Below are positions 14,881 to 21,918 of a stretch of 49,164 nucleotides of DNA, piece by piece (position 1 is the stretch's first letter; each line of letters starts with the position of its first letter). The notes beneath the pieces were generated by a model. The model was given only the letters and a program-made list of their open reading frames with translations, did no database searches and was not told the origin of the DNA. Location: IMG/VR virus record IMGVR_UViG_3300027908_000031, positions 1 to 49,164 of that record. One strand, given 5' to 3'. Made by a program: the position numbers and the translations under genes. Origin of the DNA: a virus.

Positions 14881-15539
14881 TCTGCCTTGGCGACGGTAGC
14901 GGCCACGTTGCCAACCGTGGTGTAGGGTGTTCCGTAGGTCACGGGACCACCGCCCGAGGGCGCCGCCGCACTGGCCAGGGCGTTCTTTATCTTGGTGAGT
15001 TCCCCTGACACCAGGTTGGCCAATGCGACGAAACCCGTAGGCGAAGCCCCTAGGTCAATCTCCCCCCCAGCACTGGGGATGCGAATCTGCGCGGACTTCC
15101 CTGCGATGCCTATCACTAGGTCAGAGGAGATGGGGTCGCCCACGGGCGTCACCGTATTGCAAGGCATCGCCACGCAGTACATACCATGAACGGTCGCATC
15201 CGTGGGCGAGGAGAGTTGCCCCGTTTGGCGCCATTCCGCGTCCGAATACATACGGAATACGACCGTCACTTCGTCCCCCGAGTTCAGGGGGAAGGCCATA
15301 ACGAACCCGCCCCCGCGCGGGTACGCGATGGGTACCTGTGGAAGTACGGGCAGGGTCTCGTACGCCTTTAGCCCCGTCGTTCCCTCGATGTAGGGGCGAC
15401 GTATGGCCAGCTGGATGTCTGCCGTTTGCGTGCTGGGGTAGAAGGTCTGCACCGTGCCAGGGAGGCTAGTGTGGACTTGCTCCCGCATCTCATCCATTGC
15501 CAGGCGGATGATTTCGGTTAAAGTTCTATCAAGAGACAT
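14877..15539 (-). CDS. Baseplate central spike protein (gp138 N-terminal OB-fold type)
   Basis: 220 residues. LPGTVQTFYPSTQTADIQLA opens an OB-fold like that of gp138/gpV puncturing proteins, with GDEVTVVFRMYSDAEW and the conserved GQLSSPTDATVHGM (Ser-Pro-x-D-x-x-x-H-G) characteristic of this family. The C-terminus is a short helical or beta tip. ATG 15539 (MSLDRTLTE) has AGAGG 7 nt upstream and overlaps the HNH stop; a TTG two codons earlier is less likely. It pierces the outer membrane at the tail tip. Confidence 0.8.
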   Translation of the reverse strand: MSLDRTLTEIIRLAMDEMREQVHTSLPGTVQTFYPSTQTADIQLAIRRPYIEGTTGLKAYETLPVLPQVPIAYPRGGGFVMAFPLNSGDEVTVVFRMYSDAEWRQTGQLSSPTDATVHGMYCVAMPCNTVTPVGDPISSDLVIGIAGKSAQIRIPSAGGEIDLGASPTGFVALANLVSGELTKIKNALASAAAPSGGGPVTYGTPYTTVGNVAATVAKAE

Positions 15540-16059
15540 TTGCAAGCCTCTTCTTTAGTCCTGCTACTATAGATTCCAACTGGGCTAGCGTTGCGTCCTG
15601 TTTGAGTTGATTCGCCTTCCAGGAGATTATCCAAACGTTTCCCCTTACATATCCTTTGGATGAATCTATGCGGTCGATGGATGCAGTGCCGTCCGTGAAC
15701 GTTCTAGGACCTAGCCAAGGCTTATTTTTGCCTCTTCCGAAGTTGGCCCCGCAGGGGAGTACTGGAATGCCCAGTAAAGGGCACACATCCGGCCACGGCA
15801 AGTCGTCCGCCGTTATGTTGAACTCCATTCCGTTTCGTCTACAGCGAGCTCTTGCTTTGTTTACCAGGTATTTTACTGGATGGGCTTTCCTCCATTTGAT
15901 TGTAGATATTCTTTTCTCTTCCGAGTGCGTTCGATTGTATTCTCGCCCTTTAGCAGTCTGGCACGGTATGCAAACACGCACATGTCCGTCCCTGTGCCTT
16001 TTGTGCTTGTAGTAGCTTTCCAAGGGCTTCACTACGCGGCACACGTTACAAGGTCTCAT
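15529..16059 (-). CDS. HNH-type endonuclease (homing-like)
   Basis: 176 residues. N-terminal Cys-pair zinc site (CNVCRVVKPLESYYKH, then VCIPC), then CPLLGIPV and the conserved TDGTASIDRIDSSKGYVRGN leading into VWIISWKANQLKQDA, the typical C-terminal signature of phage HNH homing endonucleases. It interrupts the baseplate cluster between hub and spike, as mobile endonucleases do. It has its own TAAACT element 6 nt before ATG and is bracketed by an 11-bp inverted repeat, so it seems to have inserted with its own control. Confidence 0.85.
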   Translation of the reverse strand: MRPCNVCRVVKPLESYYKHKRHRDGHVRVCIPCQTAKGREYNRTHSEEKRISTIKWRKAHPVKYLVNKARARCRRNGMEFNITADDLPWPDVCPLLGIPVLPCGANFGRGKNKPWLGPRTFTDGTASIDRIDSSKGYVRGNVWIISWKANQLKQDATLAQLESIVAGLKKRLANVS

Positions 16060-16093
16060 ACCAATAGTTTATAGCTAGATAGATTGGTATGAG
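16055..16093. repeat. 11-bp perfect inverted repeat around HNH start
   Basis: Arms CTCATACCAAT (16055-16065) and ATTGGTATGAG (16083-16093), 17-nt loop. The left arm covers the HNH start codon. On the plus strand the right arm is followed by TTTTT, so it also resembles a weak terminator in that direction. Confidence 0.75.
16066..16071 (-). promoter_or_regulatory. TAAACT element for HNH endonuclease
   Basis: Minus strand CTATAAACT, exactly 6 nt before ATG 16059. It lies in the 17-nt loop between inverted repeat arms 16055-16065 and 16083-16093, so a protein bound to the palindrome, or the hairpin itself, could block it. Confidence 0.65.
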
Positions 16094-16096
16094 TTT

Positions 16097-17059
16097 TTAA
16101 TCTCCAGAATCGTCGTCGGAGTCTTGAGCGTCCTCCGCGTCTTGTGCGTCTGCTTGCACACTTTGCGTGGGGGTGGTACTGTATTTTTTAAGGGATAGAT
16201 TCATTTGCCACGGATCGCCGTAGCTTTGACCTTCTGCCTCTGTTTCAAAGATGCGAAATACGCCTTGCAGTGACTTAGCCTGAATGGATACTAGGCGCCC
16301 TGGCGTGAGCCCTGGGATAAGCAAAGCACTGCACTGGACCACGCCTTTGTTATCTACGCTAGGCGAGCCCAAAAGTCCAGTAGATGCTGAGAGAATGATA
16401 GCCGTAGCGTTGAGGGGCTTGTTTTTCTCGAGAAATTGCAACGCTCCGTTTTGTACCGACCACTCTAGGTTGCTGGATTTGCATAGGTTATTCAGCCAGT
16501 AAGACGCCTTTCCGGAGATTCCTGCACCCGAGAACATCGACGCCACTCCCTTGGCGCCTAGCACTTGCACGGCGTGCCCGATGTTCCCCACGCCTACGCC
16601 CATGGCGGCGGCGATGGATTGGATGACTTGCTGCGGCGACGTGCCCGCGGCGAAGTTTGTATTGATTCTAGACTGAGCCAAAGCGTGCGCCTTATCTCCG
16701 CTAGAGAGATGCGAAACGATATCGGGACCTTCGGTAACGGCGGGAAGGGAGCCGCGCACGGTCCCCTGGAATAGAACGCTCATCCCCACAGGATCAGCGT
16801 ACCCAGCGCTTAGCGTTACGGGGATGCTTGGTCCCAGCATGCCGAAGTAAAGCCGGGTGTCCTCACTGAGGTTCCTAACCTTCAGGTCACAGGAATTTGG
16901 AGTGCCCGGCTTAAGAGACTTTTTTACCGAGAACTCGATAGCCAGCTTAGAGATGTCTTGCGTGCCGACGACAAGAGAATACGCGCGACGGAAGAGTGCT
17001 TGGTTGGCCTCGCTTATCTGTTGCGGTACCTGCGATGCGTTTGCTGCAAGCCCCATCAT
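16097..17059 (-). CDS. Baseplate hub protein (gp27/gpD-like)
   Basis: 320 residues. Early FRRAYSLVVGTQDISKLAIE, then KKSLKPGTPNSCDLKVRNLS with beta-sheet repeats, GYADPVGMSVLFQGTVRGS and a late-domain PGLTPGRLVSIQAKSLQGVF, GDPWQMNLSL, all typical of tail hub proteins that cap the tube and hold the spike. The C-terminus is a very acidic Asp/Ala tail. ATGA overlap with the plug gene upstream. Confidence 0.78.
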   Translation of the reverse strand: MMGLAANASQVPQQISEANQALFRRAYSLVVGTQDISKLAIEFSVKKSLKPGTPNSCDLKVRNLSEDTRLYFGMLGPSIPVTLSAGYADPVGMSVLFQGTVRGSLPAVTEGPDIVSHLSSGDKAHALAQSRINTNFAAGTSPQQVIQSIAAAMGVGVGNIGHAVQVLGAKGVASMFSGAGISGKASYWLNNLCKSSNLEWSVQNGALQFLEKNKPLNATAIILSASTGLLGSPSVDNKGVVQCSALLIPGLTPGRLVSIQAKSLQGVFRIFETEAEGQSYGDPWQMNLSLKKYSTTPTQSVQADAQDAEDAQDSDDDSGD

Positions 17060-17391
17060 CCACCTGCGAGCGTCATGGTATCCCAGTAGGTCAAGTCAAC
17101 CCGAAGCCCGGGGCCAAAGTCGTTTAAGCCGGGGTTTGTCAAGTCGTTCGTGGTACTGATAGCAAACATCTCGCCTGGCGGCAAGCGTGGGTCCACGAAA
17201 CGTCGAAGGAGCGCCCAGTTTGTGACTATCTTTACCGAAGCCAAGAGCGTCTCGTCCGGTAGGGAGATGCTCATGTACCAAGACGACTCCCGTTGATTCC
17301 ACTGGAACGAGAGAAGGTAGTCGGAGCCCTCCAGGTTTACTGTGGTCTGGTTAAATGGATCCGACGTCACCGGAATGCTAAGGATACTCAT
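17056..17391 (-). CDS. Baseplate plug protein (Pam3 gp18-like)
   Basis: 111 residues, nearly all beta: SILSIPVTSDPFNQTTVNLE, LLSFQWNQRESSWYMSISLP and GPGLRVDLTYWD match the small baseplate plug family seen in Pam3-like myophages (DUF6983-type). It plugs the hub channel before contraction. Coupled to its neighbours by 4-nt overlaps. Confidence 0.72.
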   Translation of the reverse strand: MSILSIPVTSDPFNQTTVNLEGSDYLLSFQWNQRESSWYMSISLPDETLLASVKIVTNWALLRRFVDPRLPPGEMFAISTTNDLTNPGLNDFGPGLRVDLTYWDTMTLAGG

Positions 17392-18179
17392 AGTCCCAGT
17401 AGGTTCTCTAAAAGGCTGGAATCCTGCGTAGTTACATCCACGGGGGCCTTCGCGCCCTTGTTCACCTTTGGCGTAGCTCGAATAACGGCGGCCTGGGGGA
17501 CGTTCGTGGTCGTTGTGGTCGCGACGATAAGAACCTCTTTCAACGACATCGTAATGTTGCCACCTGTGCCTGAATCCTGCGTCTTGGAGACACTGTAGGA
17601 CTCTAGAGCCATGTTCGAGTAGGTGTGCTCGGGTGTGATAACCGTTAGCAGGGTGGAGTTCTGTTTGAACAGGCGCAACTGATCAAGGGTATCTTTGACT
17701 GCATCGAACAGGGACGTGAATTGCCACGTGGATACGTTCAGGACCTCGGGCGGTCCGCTAGGGAGGGCACCCGTGGCGAGTAGCGCAACAGCCGTCAATG
17801 GTCCACCCTCGACCGCCGTAGCCGCATCCTCGGCGAGCTGCAGGTACGTCAAAGATGTTGACGGATGAAACTGGGGGGCAAAGAGAGTCTGAGGAAGGTT
17901 CGTTCCCGTTCCGTACAGGGGGGAATTGGATACGAAAACCTCTAGGGTGATTTTGTCCAGGTTCGGGCGTATGTGGTCCGCGATATTCGCGCCCGTTTCC
18001 ACCGGGTGTTCAGTGACGTCACTTGAACCCTCATGTGTGCGTGTGGTACACACATCAAAAGTTAGGAAGTTCGTAGTGTCCCATTGTAGCATAACCGCGC
18101 TAACGGTACCCGCTCCCGCGGGGTCTTGCCAGGAATAGGACTGCGGCTGAACTCCGGTTTGGATTGCTGAACTACTCAT
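17388..18179 (-). CDS. Dit-like / distal baseplate tail protein
   Basis: 263 residues. Beta-rich start, then EHPVETGANIADHIRPNLDK and ITLEVFVSNSP, the hallmark of the Dit-like N-terminal domain of phage baseplate proteins, and SYSVSKTQDSGTGGNITMSL with KEVLIV. A Thr/Val/Pro linker and short C-terminal helix follow. Position between tape measure and plug is conserved in myophages. Confidence 0.75.
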   Translation of the reverse strand: MSSSAIQTGVQPQSYSWQDPAGAGTVSAVMLQWDTTNFLTFDVCTTRTHEGSSDVTEHPVETGANIADHIRPNLDKITLEVFVSNSPLYGTGTNLPQTLFAPQFHPSTSLTYLQLAEDAATAVEGGPLTAVALLATGALPSGPPEVLNVSTWQFTSLFDAVKDTLDQLRLFKQNSTLLTVITPEHTYSNMALESYSVSKTQDSGTGGNITMSLKEVLIVATTTTTNVPQAAVIRATPKVNKGAKAPVDVTTQDSSLLENLLGL

Positions 18180-19669
18180 GATCCCGTATCCGTCCCGCCG
18201 AAGTCCTCGTAAGCCTGTTGATGCCCGCGGCTATCCGACAGCGCTTTCTTGACATGCTTGGCAACGGCAGCGCCCGTTGCGTTGGGATCGGACGAACCGT
18301 GCACGTTGATTTCTACGCTGTTGGTTTGGTGTCCATATGCTGCGAAGCCTTCACGGAAAGGAATACGCGCGTGGTCTGCCTGTGCCAGGGGGGCCTCGGG
18401 CGGCCCAGCGGGCGCGTGGCGTCGCAATGCCTGCACTGCATCGAACTGTTCCGAAGTAAGCGCTACCCCACCCTTGTCTGGTTTTAGAATGCCCAGTTTC
18501 TCCGAGATGCTCGCCATTCCTTCGCCGAGCTTTTCCACCCACCCGAAGAGTTCCTTGACGTCGGAGAGGGCTTGTCCTAGGAAGCCCCCCAAAGCCTGCC
18601 CGATAGCGATGACAGCCGCAAGCCCGTCCCCTTTCCAAAACACTACCAGGGCGTCCCAAACGTCGTGTAAATCCTGGACAATCTTTTGCGTCGTACCTAT
18701 ACCGAAAAGCTTGTCGATAAGCGTCCCAATAGCGCTCTTACCACCTGTGAATAGGTGAAAGAGATCATCGAACAGAAGATACAGTGCGCCCGCCATTATC
18801 AGTGGCACGGCAAGCTCCAGGGCGAGCGGCGCCAAAGCAATCGCAGCAGCCGCGCCGAACGCGATTACGGCGGTCTTCATAAAGCCCGTGCGCTTCTCTA
18901 GATTCTGTGTCCAGACGACGAGTTTCGTCACCTTTTCCGTAATCCAAGTAAACGCGGGCAAGAGCGCCGTGGCCAGGTTCGTCTTCAAGGAAGTAAACGC
19001 AAAGTTCATCTTCGCGGTTTGGACTTCGGCATCTTTGGCGTGCTTGATGAAGTCCTCGGAGATACCCCCGCCTAGAGCATCGAAGTCCTTCGCGGCTTCC
19101 TTTAGGCCCTCGCTTCCCTTCATGAGAAGGGGAAGCATAGCTTGTCCCTGACGCCCCATTAACCGGAAGGCTTCGGCGCCTCGCTTGCCGGGGTCTTCGA
19201 TAGCCTGGAAATGATCGGCAAGGTCCCCCATGACGTCTAGGACGGGTCTAGCCTTCCCATCCTGATCTTTTAGGGATATGCCAGCCGCTTGAAATGCAGA
19301 GCCCGCTTTCTTGCTACCAGAGCCGGCAAGCCCCATGTTTCTCGTGAGAAAGCGAAGGCTATTATTAATCTGGTCTACCGACAGCCCGGCTTCTGTGCCT
19401 GCAAGCTGGAATTTTTGCAGTTCGTCCGTCGTGCTTCCAAGCATAGCCGCTTGGCGCTCTAGCGCTGTGGCGGACTCGACCTGGCTAGAGATGAACTCGT
19501 GAGCCTTCTCCAAGAAAAAGCCCCCGGCCGCGAACTCCGCCACCTTGGTAAAGGTCGACGCTAAGCCTTCGGCTTTTTTCTTGAAAGCTTCTATTCCCTT
19601 ATCGGCATGCTCCAGTGGTTTAGTGTCGACATTCATGCCGAACGTAAGGAGCAACTCTCTAAGCGCCAT
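18176..19669 (-). CDS. Tail tape measure protein
   Basis: 497 residues. Helical and Ala/Leu-rich with tape-measure phrases: SATALERQAAMLGSTTDELQ, LAGTEAGLSVDQINNSLRFL, EAFRLMGRQGQAMLPLLMKG, and a hydrophobic membrane-like block (AVIAFGAAAAIALAPLALEL, then AVPLIMAGALYLLFDDLFH). Sets tail length and helps DNA entry. Short for this family, implying a short tail. ATG overlaps the stop of the frameshifted chaperone (TAATG). Confidence 0.85.
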   Translation of the reverse strand: MALRELLLTFGMNVDTKPLEHADKGIEAFKKKAEGLASTFTKVAEFAAGGFFLEKAHEFISSQVESATALERQAAMLGSTTDELQKFQLAGTEAGLSVDQINNSLRFLTRNMGLAGSGSKKAGSAFQAAGISLKDQDGKARPVLDVMGDLADHFQAIEDPGKRGAEAFRLMGRQGQAMLPLLMKGSEGLKEAAKDFDALGGGISEDFIKHAKDAEVQTAKMNFAFTSLKTNLATALLPAFTWITEKVTKLVVWTQNLEKRTGFMKTAVIAFGAAAAIALAPLALELAVPLIMAGALYLLFDDLFHLFTGGKSAIGTLIDKLFGIGTTQKIVQDLHDVWDALVVFWKGDGLAAVIAIGQALGGFLGQALSDVKELFGWVEKLGEGMASISEKLGILKPDKGGVALTSEQFDAVQALRRHAPAGPPEAPLAQADHARIPFREGFAAYGHQTNSVEINVHGSSDPNATGAAVAKHVKKALSDSRGHQQAYEDFGGTDTGS

Positions 19670-19911
19670 TAGAGCTTGCCCTTAGGTTTGCGGGCTTTCG
19701 CCTCGGCTTCCTCTAGGCAATCCAGGATAGCGTGTGCTTGCATGACGTCATCCCAGGACCAGTGGCATTCGAGTTCTTGCAAGGTCACGGTTAACCGTTC
19801 GCTGGTACAGAGACGCCAACAATCCCAGTCACACCCTCTGGGAATTTTGATGCGGACTCCGTCGCTGGGGCGCTCTTTTCCGCGAGACCCGTCCCCAGCA
19901 CGGCTAAAAAA
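19669..19911 (-). CDS. Tail assembly chaperone -1 frameshift extension (GT-like)
   Basis: The -1 frame opens at the slippery heptamer T TTT TTA (19911-19905, in the zero frame as GAT TTT TTA) and runs 78 codons to TAA 19671-19669. It ends in QELECHWSWDDVMQAHAILD and a helical Glu/Ala/Lys tail that reads like real protein. It has no start of its own upstream of the useful part. A 7-bp GC stem (GCTGGGG with CCCCAGC, 19893-19899 and 19864-19870) begins 5 nt after the heptamer. This is the classic design in which a fraction of ribosomes make a fused chaperone, here about 198 residues. Confidence 0.8.
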   Translation of the reverse strand, partial: FFSRAGDGSRGKERPSDGVRIKIPRGCDWDCWRLCTSERLTVTLQELECHWSWDDVMQAHAILDCLEEAEAKARKPKGKL

Positions 19912-20264
19912 TCAGAAAAATCGTTCTTAATGCAAAGCATTAACCACTTCGTCATGTCGACCATACGGCCCGCAAAGTGTTCCTCGATGATGCTGTCGAG
20001 GTTAGGTGAGCCTTTGAATTCTCCACCTGACACAGTGGTCATAGGGGCGTATGTGGTGCAAAGGAAGTCCAGGTCTGCGTCCGAGAGCCCCTGGACAATC
20101 TTCCCGATAGCTTTCATAGCGCCCCCGCCGTCACCTTCGAAGCCCTCTGCGGCACCTCCCACGAGGTTCAGGATTCGGCGATAGACCTTCTTGCCGTCGC
20201 TAAAGCCAAGCTGTGTAACCGTGTATCGGTAGCCTCCGATTGCTTCGGTTTTCGTCTTCCGCAT
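19791..20264 (-). CDS. Tail assembly chaperone (G-like), zero-frame product
   Basis: 157 residues: RKTKTEAIGGYRYTVTQLGF then YRRILNLVGGAAEGFEG and a helical MTKWLMLCIKNDFSDFLAVL, matching phage tail chaperones placed directly before the tape measure. They coat the tape measure during tail assembly. The slippery site lies at codons 118-120; downstream of it the zero-frame tail is Pro/Ser/Val-rich. No Shine-Dalgarno; the ATG lies 6 nt after a TAAACT element. Confidence 0.8.
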   Translation of the reverse strand: MRKTKTEAIGGYRYTVTQLGFSDGKKVYRRILNLVGGAAEGFEGDGGGAMKAIGKIVQGLSDADLDFLCTTYAPMTTVSGGEFKGSPNLDSIIEEHFAGRMVDMTKWLMLCIKNDFSDFLAVLGTGLAEKSAPATESASKFPEGVTGIVGVSVPANG

Positions 20265-20270
20265 ACCGGA

Positions 20271-20276
20271 AGTTTA
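20271..20276 (-). promoter_or_regulatory. TAAACT element for tail chaperone gene
   Basis: Minus strand CTCGTAAACT, 6 nt before ATG 20264. The intervening TCCGGT has no ribosome-site character, so a leaderless start is suggested. Confidence 0.65.
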
Positions 20277-20291
20277 CGAGGAAAAACGCCT

Positions 20292-20690
20292 CTATGAGCC
20301 GAAAACGGCGTAGGCGATTGCCCCGTCCGCTGCCTGTACCTGGGTGAGAAAGAATCGAAGAGACGTGATCACGCCCGCATTAGGAGCTTGGGGCAGCGCA
20401 TAGCAAAGGATACCGTTAGGTGGAAGCGAGGGCATGAAGTTCCCTCCCCAAGCCATGCCCAACTCTTGTCCGGACATATTACAAATGTAGATGAACGTTG
20501 CCGCGGTTCGAATGCCCGGGAACGAGATGTCAATCTCTGTTCCTTGGGCCGTTCCTGCTGGCACTGGCATAGTGCTTTCAAGCGGGATGTTGAAAGGACA
20601 AGCACCGAGCTTGGGCGCGAAGTTCCTAGGATTCCCGTCCGCAGTAGTCCACTGGAACGCCAGGCGATAGGCCAGTGAGAGCGGGGTCAT
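20292..20690 (-). CDS. Hypothetical virion-associated protein
   Basis: 132 residues, Pro/Gly/Ala-rich and mostly beta (FIYICNMSGQELGMAWGGNF and LRFFLTQVQAADGAIAYAVF). Preceded by a proper ribosome site (AGTAGGGGA, about 6 nt). Between tail tube and chaperone genes, so a minor tail or decoration protein is likely, but no family is recognised. Confidence 0.6.
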   Translation of the reverse strand: MTPLSLAYRLAFQWTTADGNPRNFAPKLGACPFNIPLESTMPVPAGTAQGTEIDISFPGIRTAATFIYICNMSGQELGMAWGGNFMPSLPPNGILCYALPQAPNAGVITSLRFFLTQVQAADGAIAYAVFGS

Positions 20691-20698
20691 GTTGTCCC

Positions 20699-21085
20699 CT
20701 ACTTACGATCGCCCATCTTCTCGTGCCACGCGTCCCAACCGGATTTCTCTTCGTGCTCAGCGGCCGCTCGGTCATGCGCAGAGGCCTGGGCTTCGTGATC
20801 ACGCTGTGCGGCGGACTTACCTCCCAGTCCAGCCTTAACGCTCTTCTTGGCCTCTTCCGCGGCTGCTTCCCGATGCGCTGAGGCTGCTAGGCGGTGTGCC
20901 CCACCCGCTTCGGCGTGGGCTGCCGTCTGATTTGCGGACGACACGACTTTTGCATGCCCCGACGCGCGGCTAGCGGCGAGAGTCTTCTCCGCTGCCTCCT
21001 TGGCTTTGGGGGACATCTTGGCATCTTCCCTTATAAGGACATCGGCGCTGAGTACCCAAGGCAACTGCGGAACGTTCGGACGCAT
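20699..21085 (-). CDS. Ala-rich helical hypothetical protein
   Basis: 128 residues, dominated by Ala, Lys, Glu and His in a long heptad-like helix (KAKEAAEKTLAASRASGHAK onward). ATG overlaps the tail tube stop (TAATG); an internal ATG at 21016 begins the helical part. Coiled-coil structure is likely. Function unknown. Confidence 0.6.
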   Translation of the reverse strand: MRPNVPQLPWVLSADVLIREDAKMSPKAKEAAEKTLAASRASGHAKVVSSANQTAAHAEAGGAHRLAASAHREAAAEEAKKSVKAGLGGKSAAQRDHEAQASAHDRAAAEHEEKSGWDAWHEKMGDRK

Positions 21086-21519
21086 TAGTTACCACCCGTA
21101 ACCGCCGCAAGGTCCGCAACTTGGATTTCCCAAACACGCTCTTTCGCCGTCTTGGAGAACGAGGCATCGGGGTGCTTCACAAGCCACGCCTTGGCGCCCG
21201 AGTAGAGCGAGGTGCCCTGGCGATCCTTTACGAGAACAGGGGCCACCGAAGCGCCGCCCGCCGTATAGATATCCGCATTCAGCAAGGCCGAGAGGGCAAT
21301 ATTCGCGCTCGACGTCTGCATGAGCTTGAATTGAATCTTAGCCGTTCGGTTGTTTGTTTTCGATCGCGTTACCTCGCCGTCCGCCCCAACCACGAGCTTG
21401 AACGCTTCTTCCATGAATTCAATTGTACAGAACTCGTCCTCGGCGTAGCCTGAGACAATAGGAATAGCCGCGAAAACAAGGGAGACTTCACTCCCATCGT
21501 AAATCCGGAGGTCCCCCAT
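21085..21519 (-). CDS. Tail tube protein (DUF3277-like)
   Basis: 144 residues. IYDGSEVSLVFAAIPIVSGY, then FCTIEFMEEAFKLVVGADGE, TRSKTNNRTAKIQFKLMQTS and ANIALSALLN follow the pattern of KPP10-type tube proteins (DUF3277), whose beta barrel forms the inner tail tube. A ribosome site AAGGTAGG precedes the start. Located two genes from the sheath, the expected sheath-tube pairing, but split by an endonuclease gene. Confidence 0.82.
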   Translation of the reverse strand: MGDLRIYDGSEVSLVFAAIPIVSGYAEDEFCTIEFMEEAFKLVVGADGEVTRSKTNNRTAKIQFKLMQTSSANIALSALLNADIYTAGGASVAPVLVKDRQGTSLYSGAKAWLVKHPDASFSKTAKERVWEIQVADLAAVTGGN

Positions 21520-21522
21520 TTG

Positions 21523-21918
21523 CTACCTACCTTCCGGAAACGTCAGAGATTCGACGTAAAAAGCAGGTTCTGACTCGAGATACATGGCGGCTTCCCTGAC
21601 TAACGACGGGTTGTGTTTCAATTGACCGATAGCGAAATTACAGTTAGAACAGAGCAGCCCGCGAACGCTCTTTGTATCTGCACAATGATCCACGAACAAT
21701 CCTTTTTTGCCGCCACTGCCACCGCAGATTTGACACGCTTTAACTTCTCGAAGTTTCTCGTGCTGCTCGATGGTCAAACCGTAGGCTCTTTTTAGGAACC
21801 AACGCTGTTGATCGGACTTGACCTTCTCTGGCTGTGCTGCTCGCAACGCTCTGCGTCGAAGCCTCCCATAGGTTCGCTTCTGCTCACGACTTGCTTCGCT
21901 TCTATGAGCCTCGCTCAT
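21523..21918 (-). CDS. Recombination endonuclease VII-like HNH nuclease
   Basis: 131 residues. Basic helical N-terminus, zinc Cys pairs (CQICGGSGG and CSNC) and the catalytic FVDHCADTKSVRGLLCSNCN followed by FAIGQLKHNPSL, the core of the endonuclease VII family (His-Me finger). It interrupts the sheath and tube genes, suggesting a free-standing homing endonuclease. ATG overlaps the sheath stop (ATGA). Confidence 0.85.
   Translation of the reverse strand: MSEAHRSEASREQKRTYGRLRRRALRAAQPEKVKSDQQRWFLKRAYGLTIEQHEKLREVKACQICGGSGGKKGLFVDHCADTKSVRGLLCSNCNFAIGQLKHNPSLVREAAMYLESEPAFYVESLTFPEGR

Noticed and set aside
14205-15045. Shared GCGACGAAACC-type sequence in the baseplate J and spike genes (both encode SPTGFVAL)
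   Set aside because: Short, single pair, within coding sequence; probably chance or local convergence of similar peptide segments.
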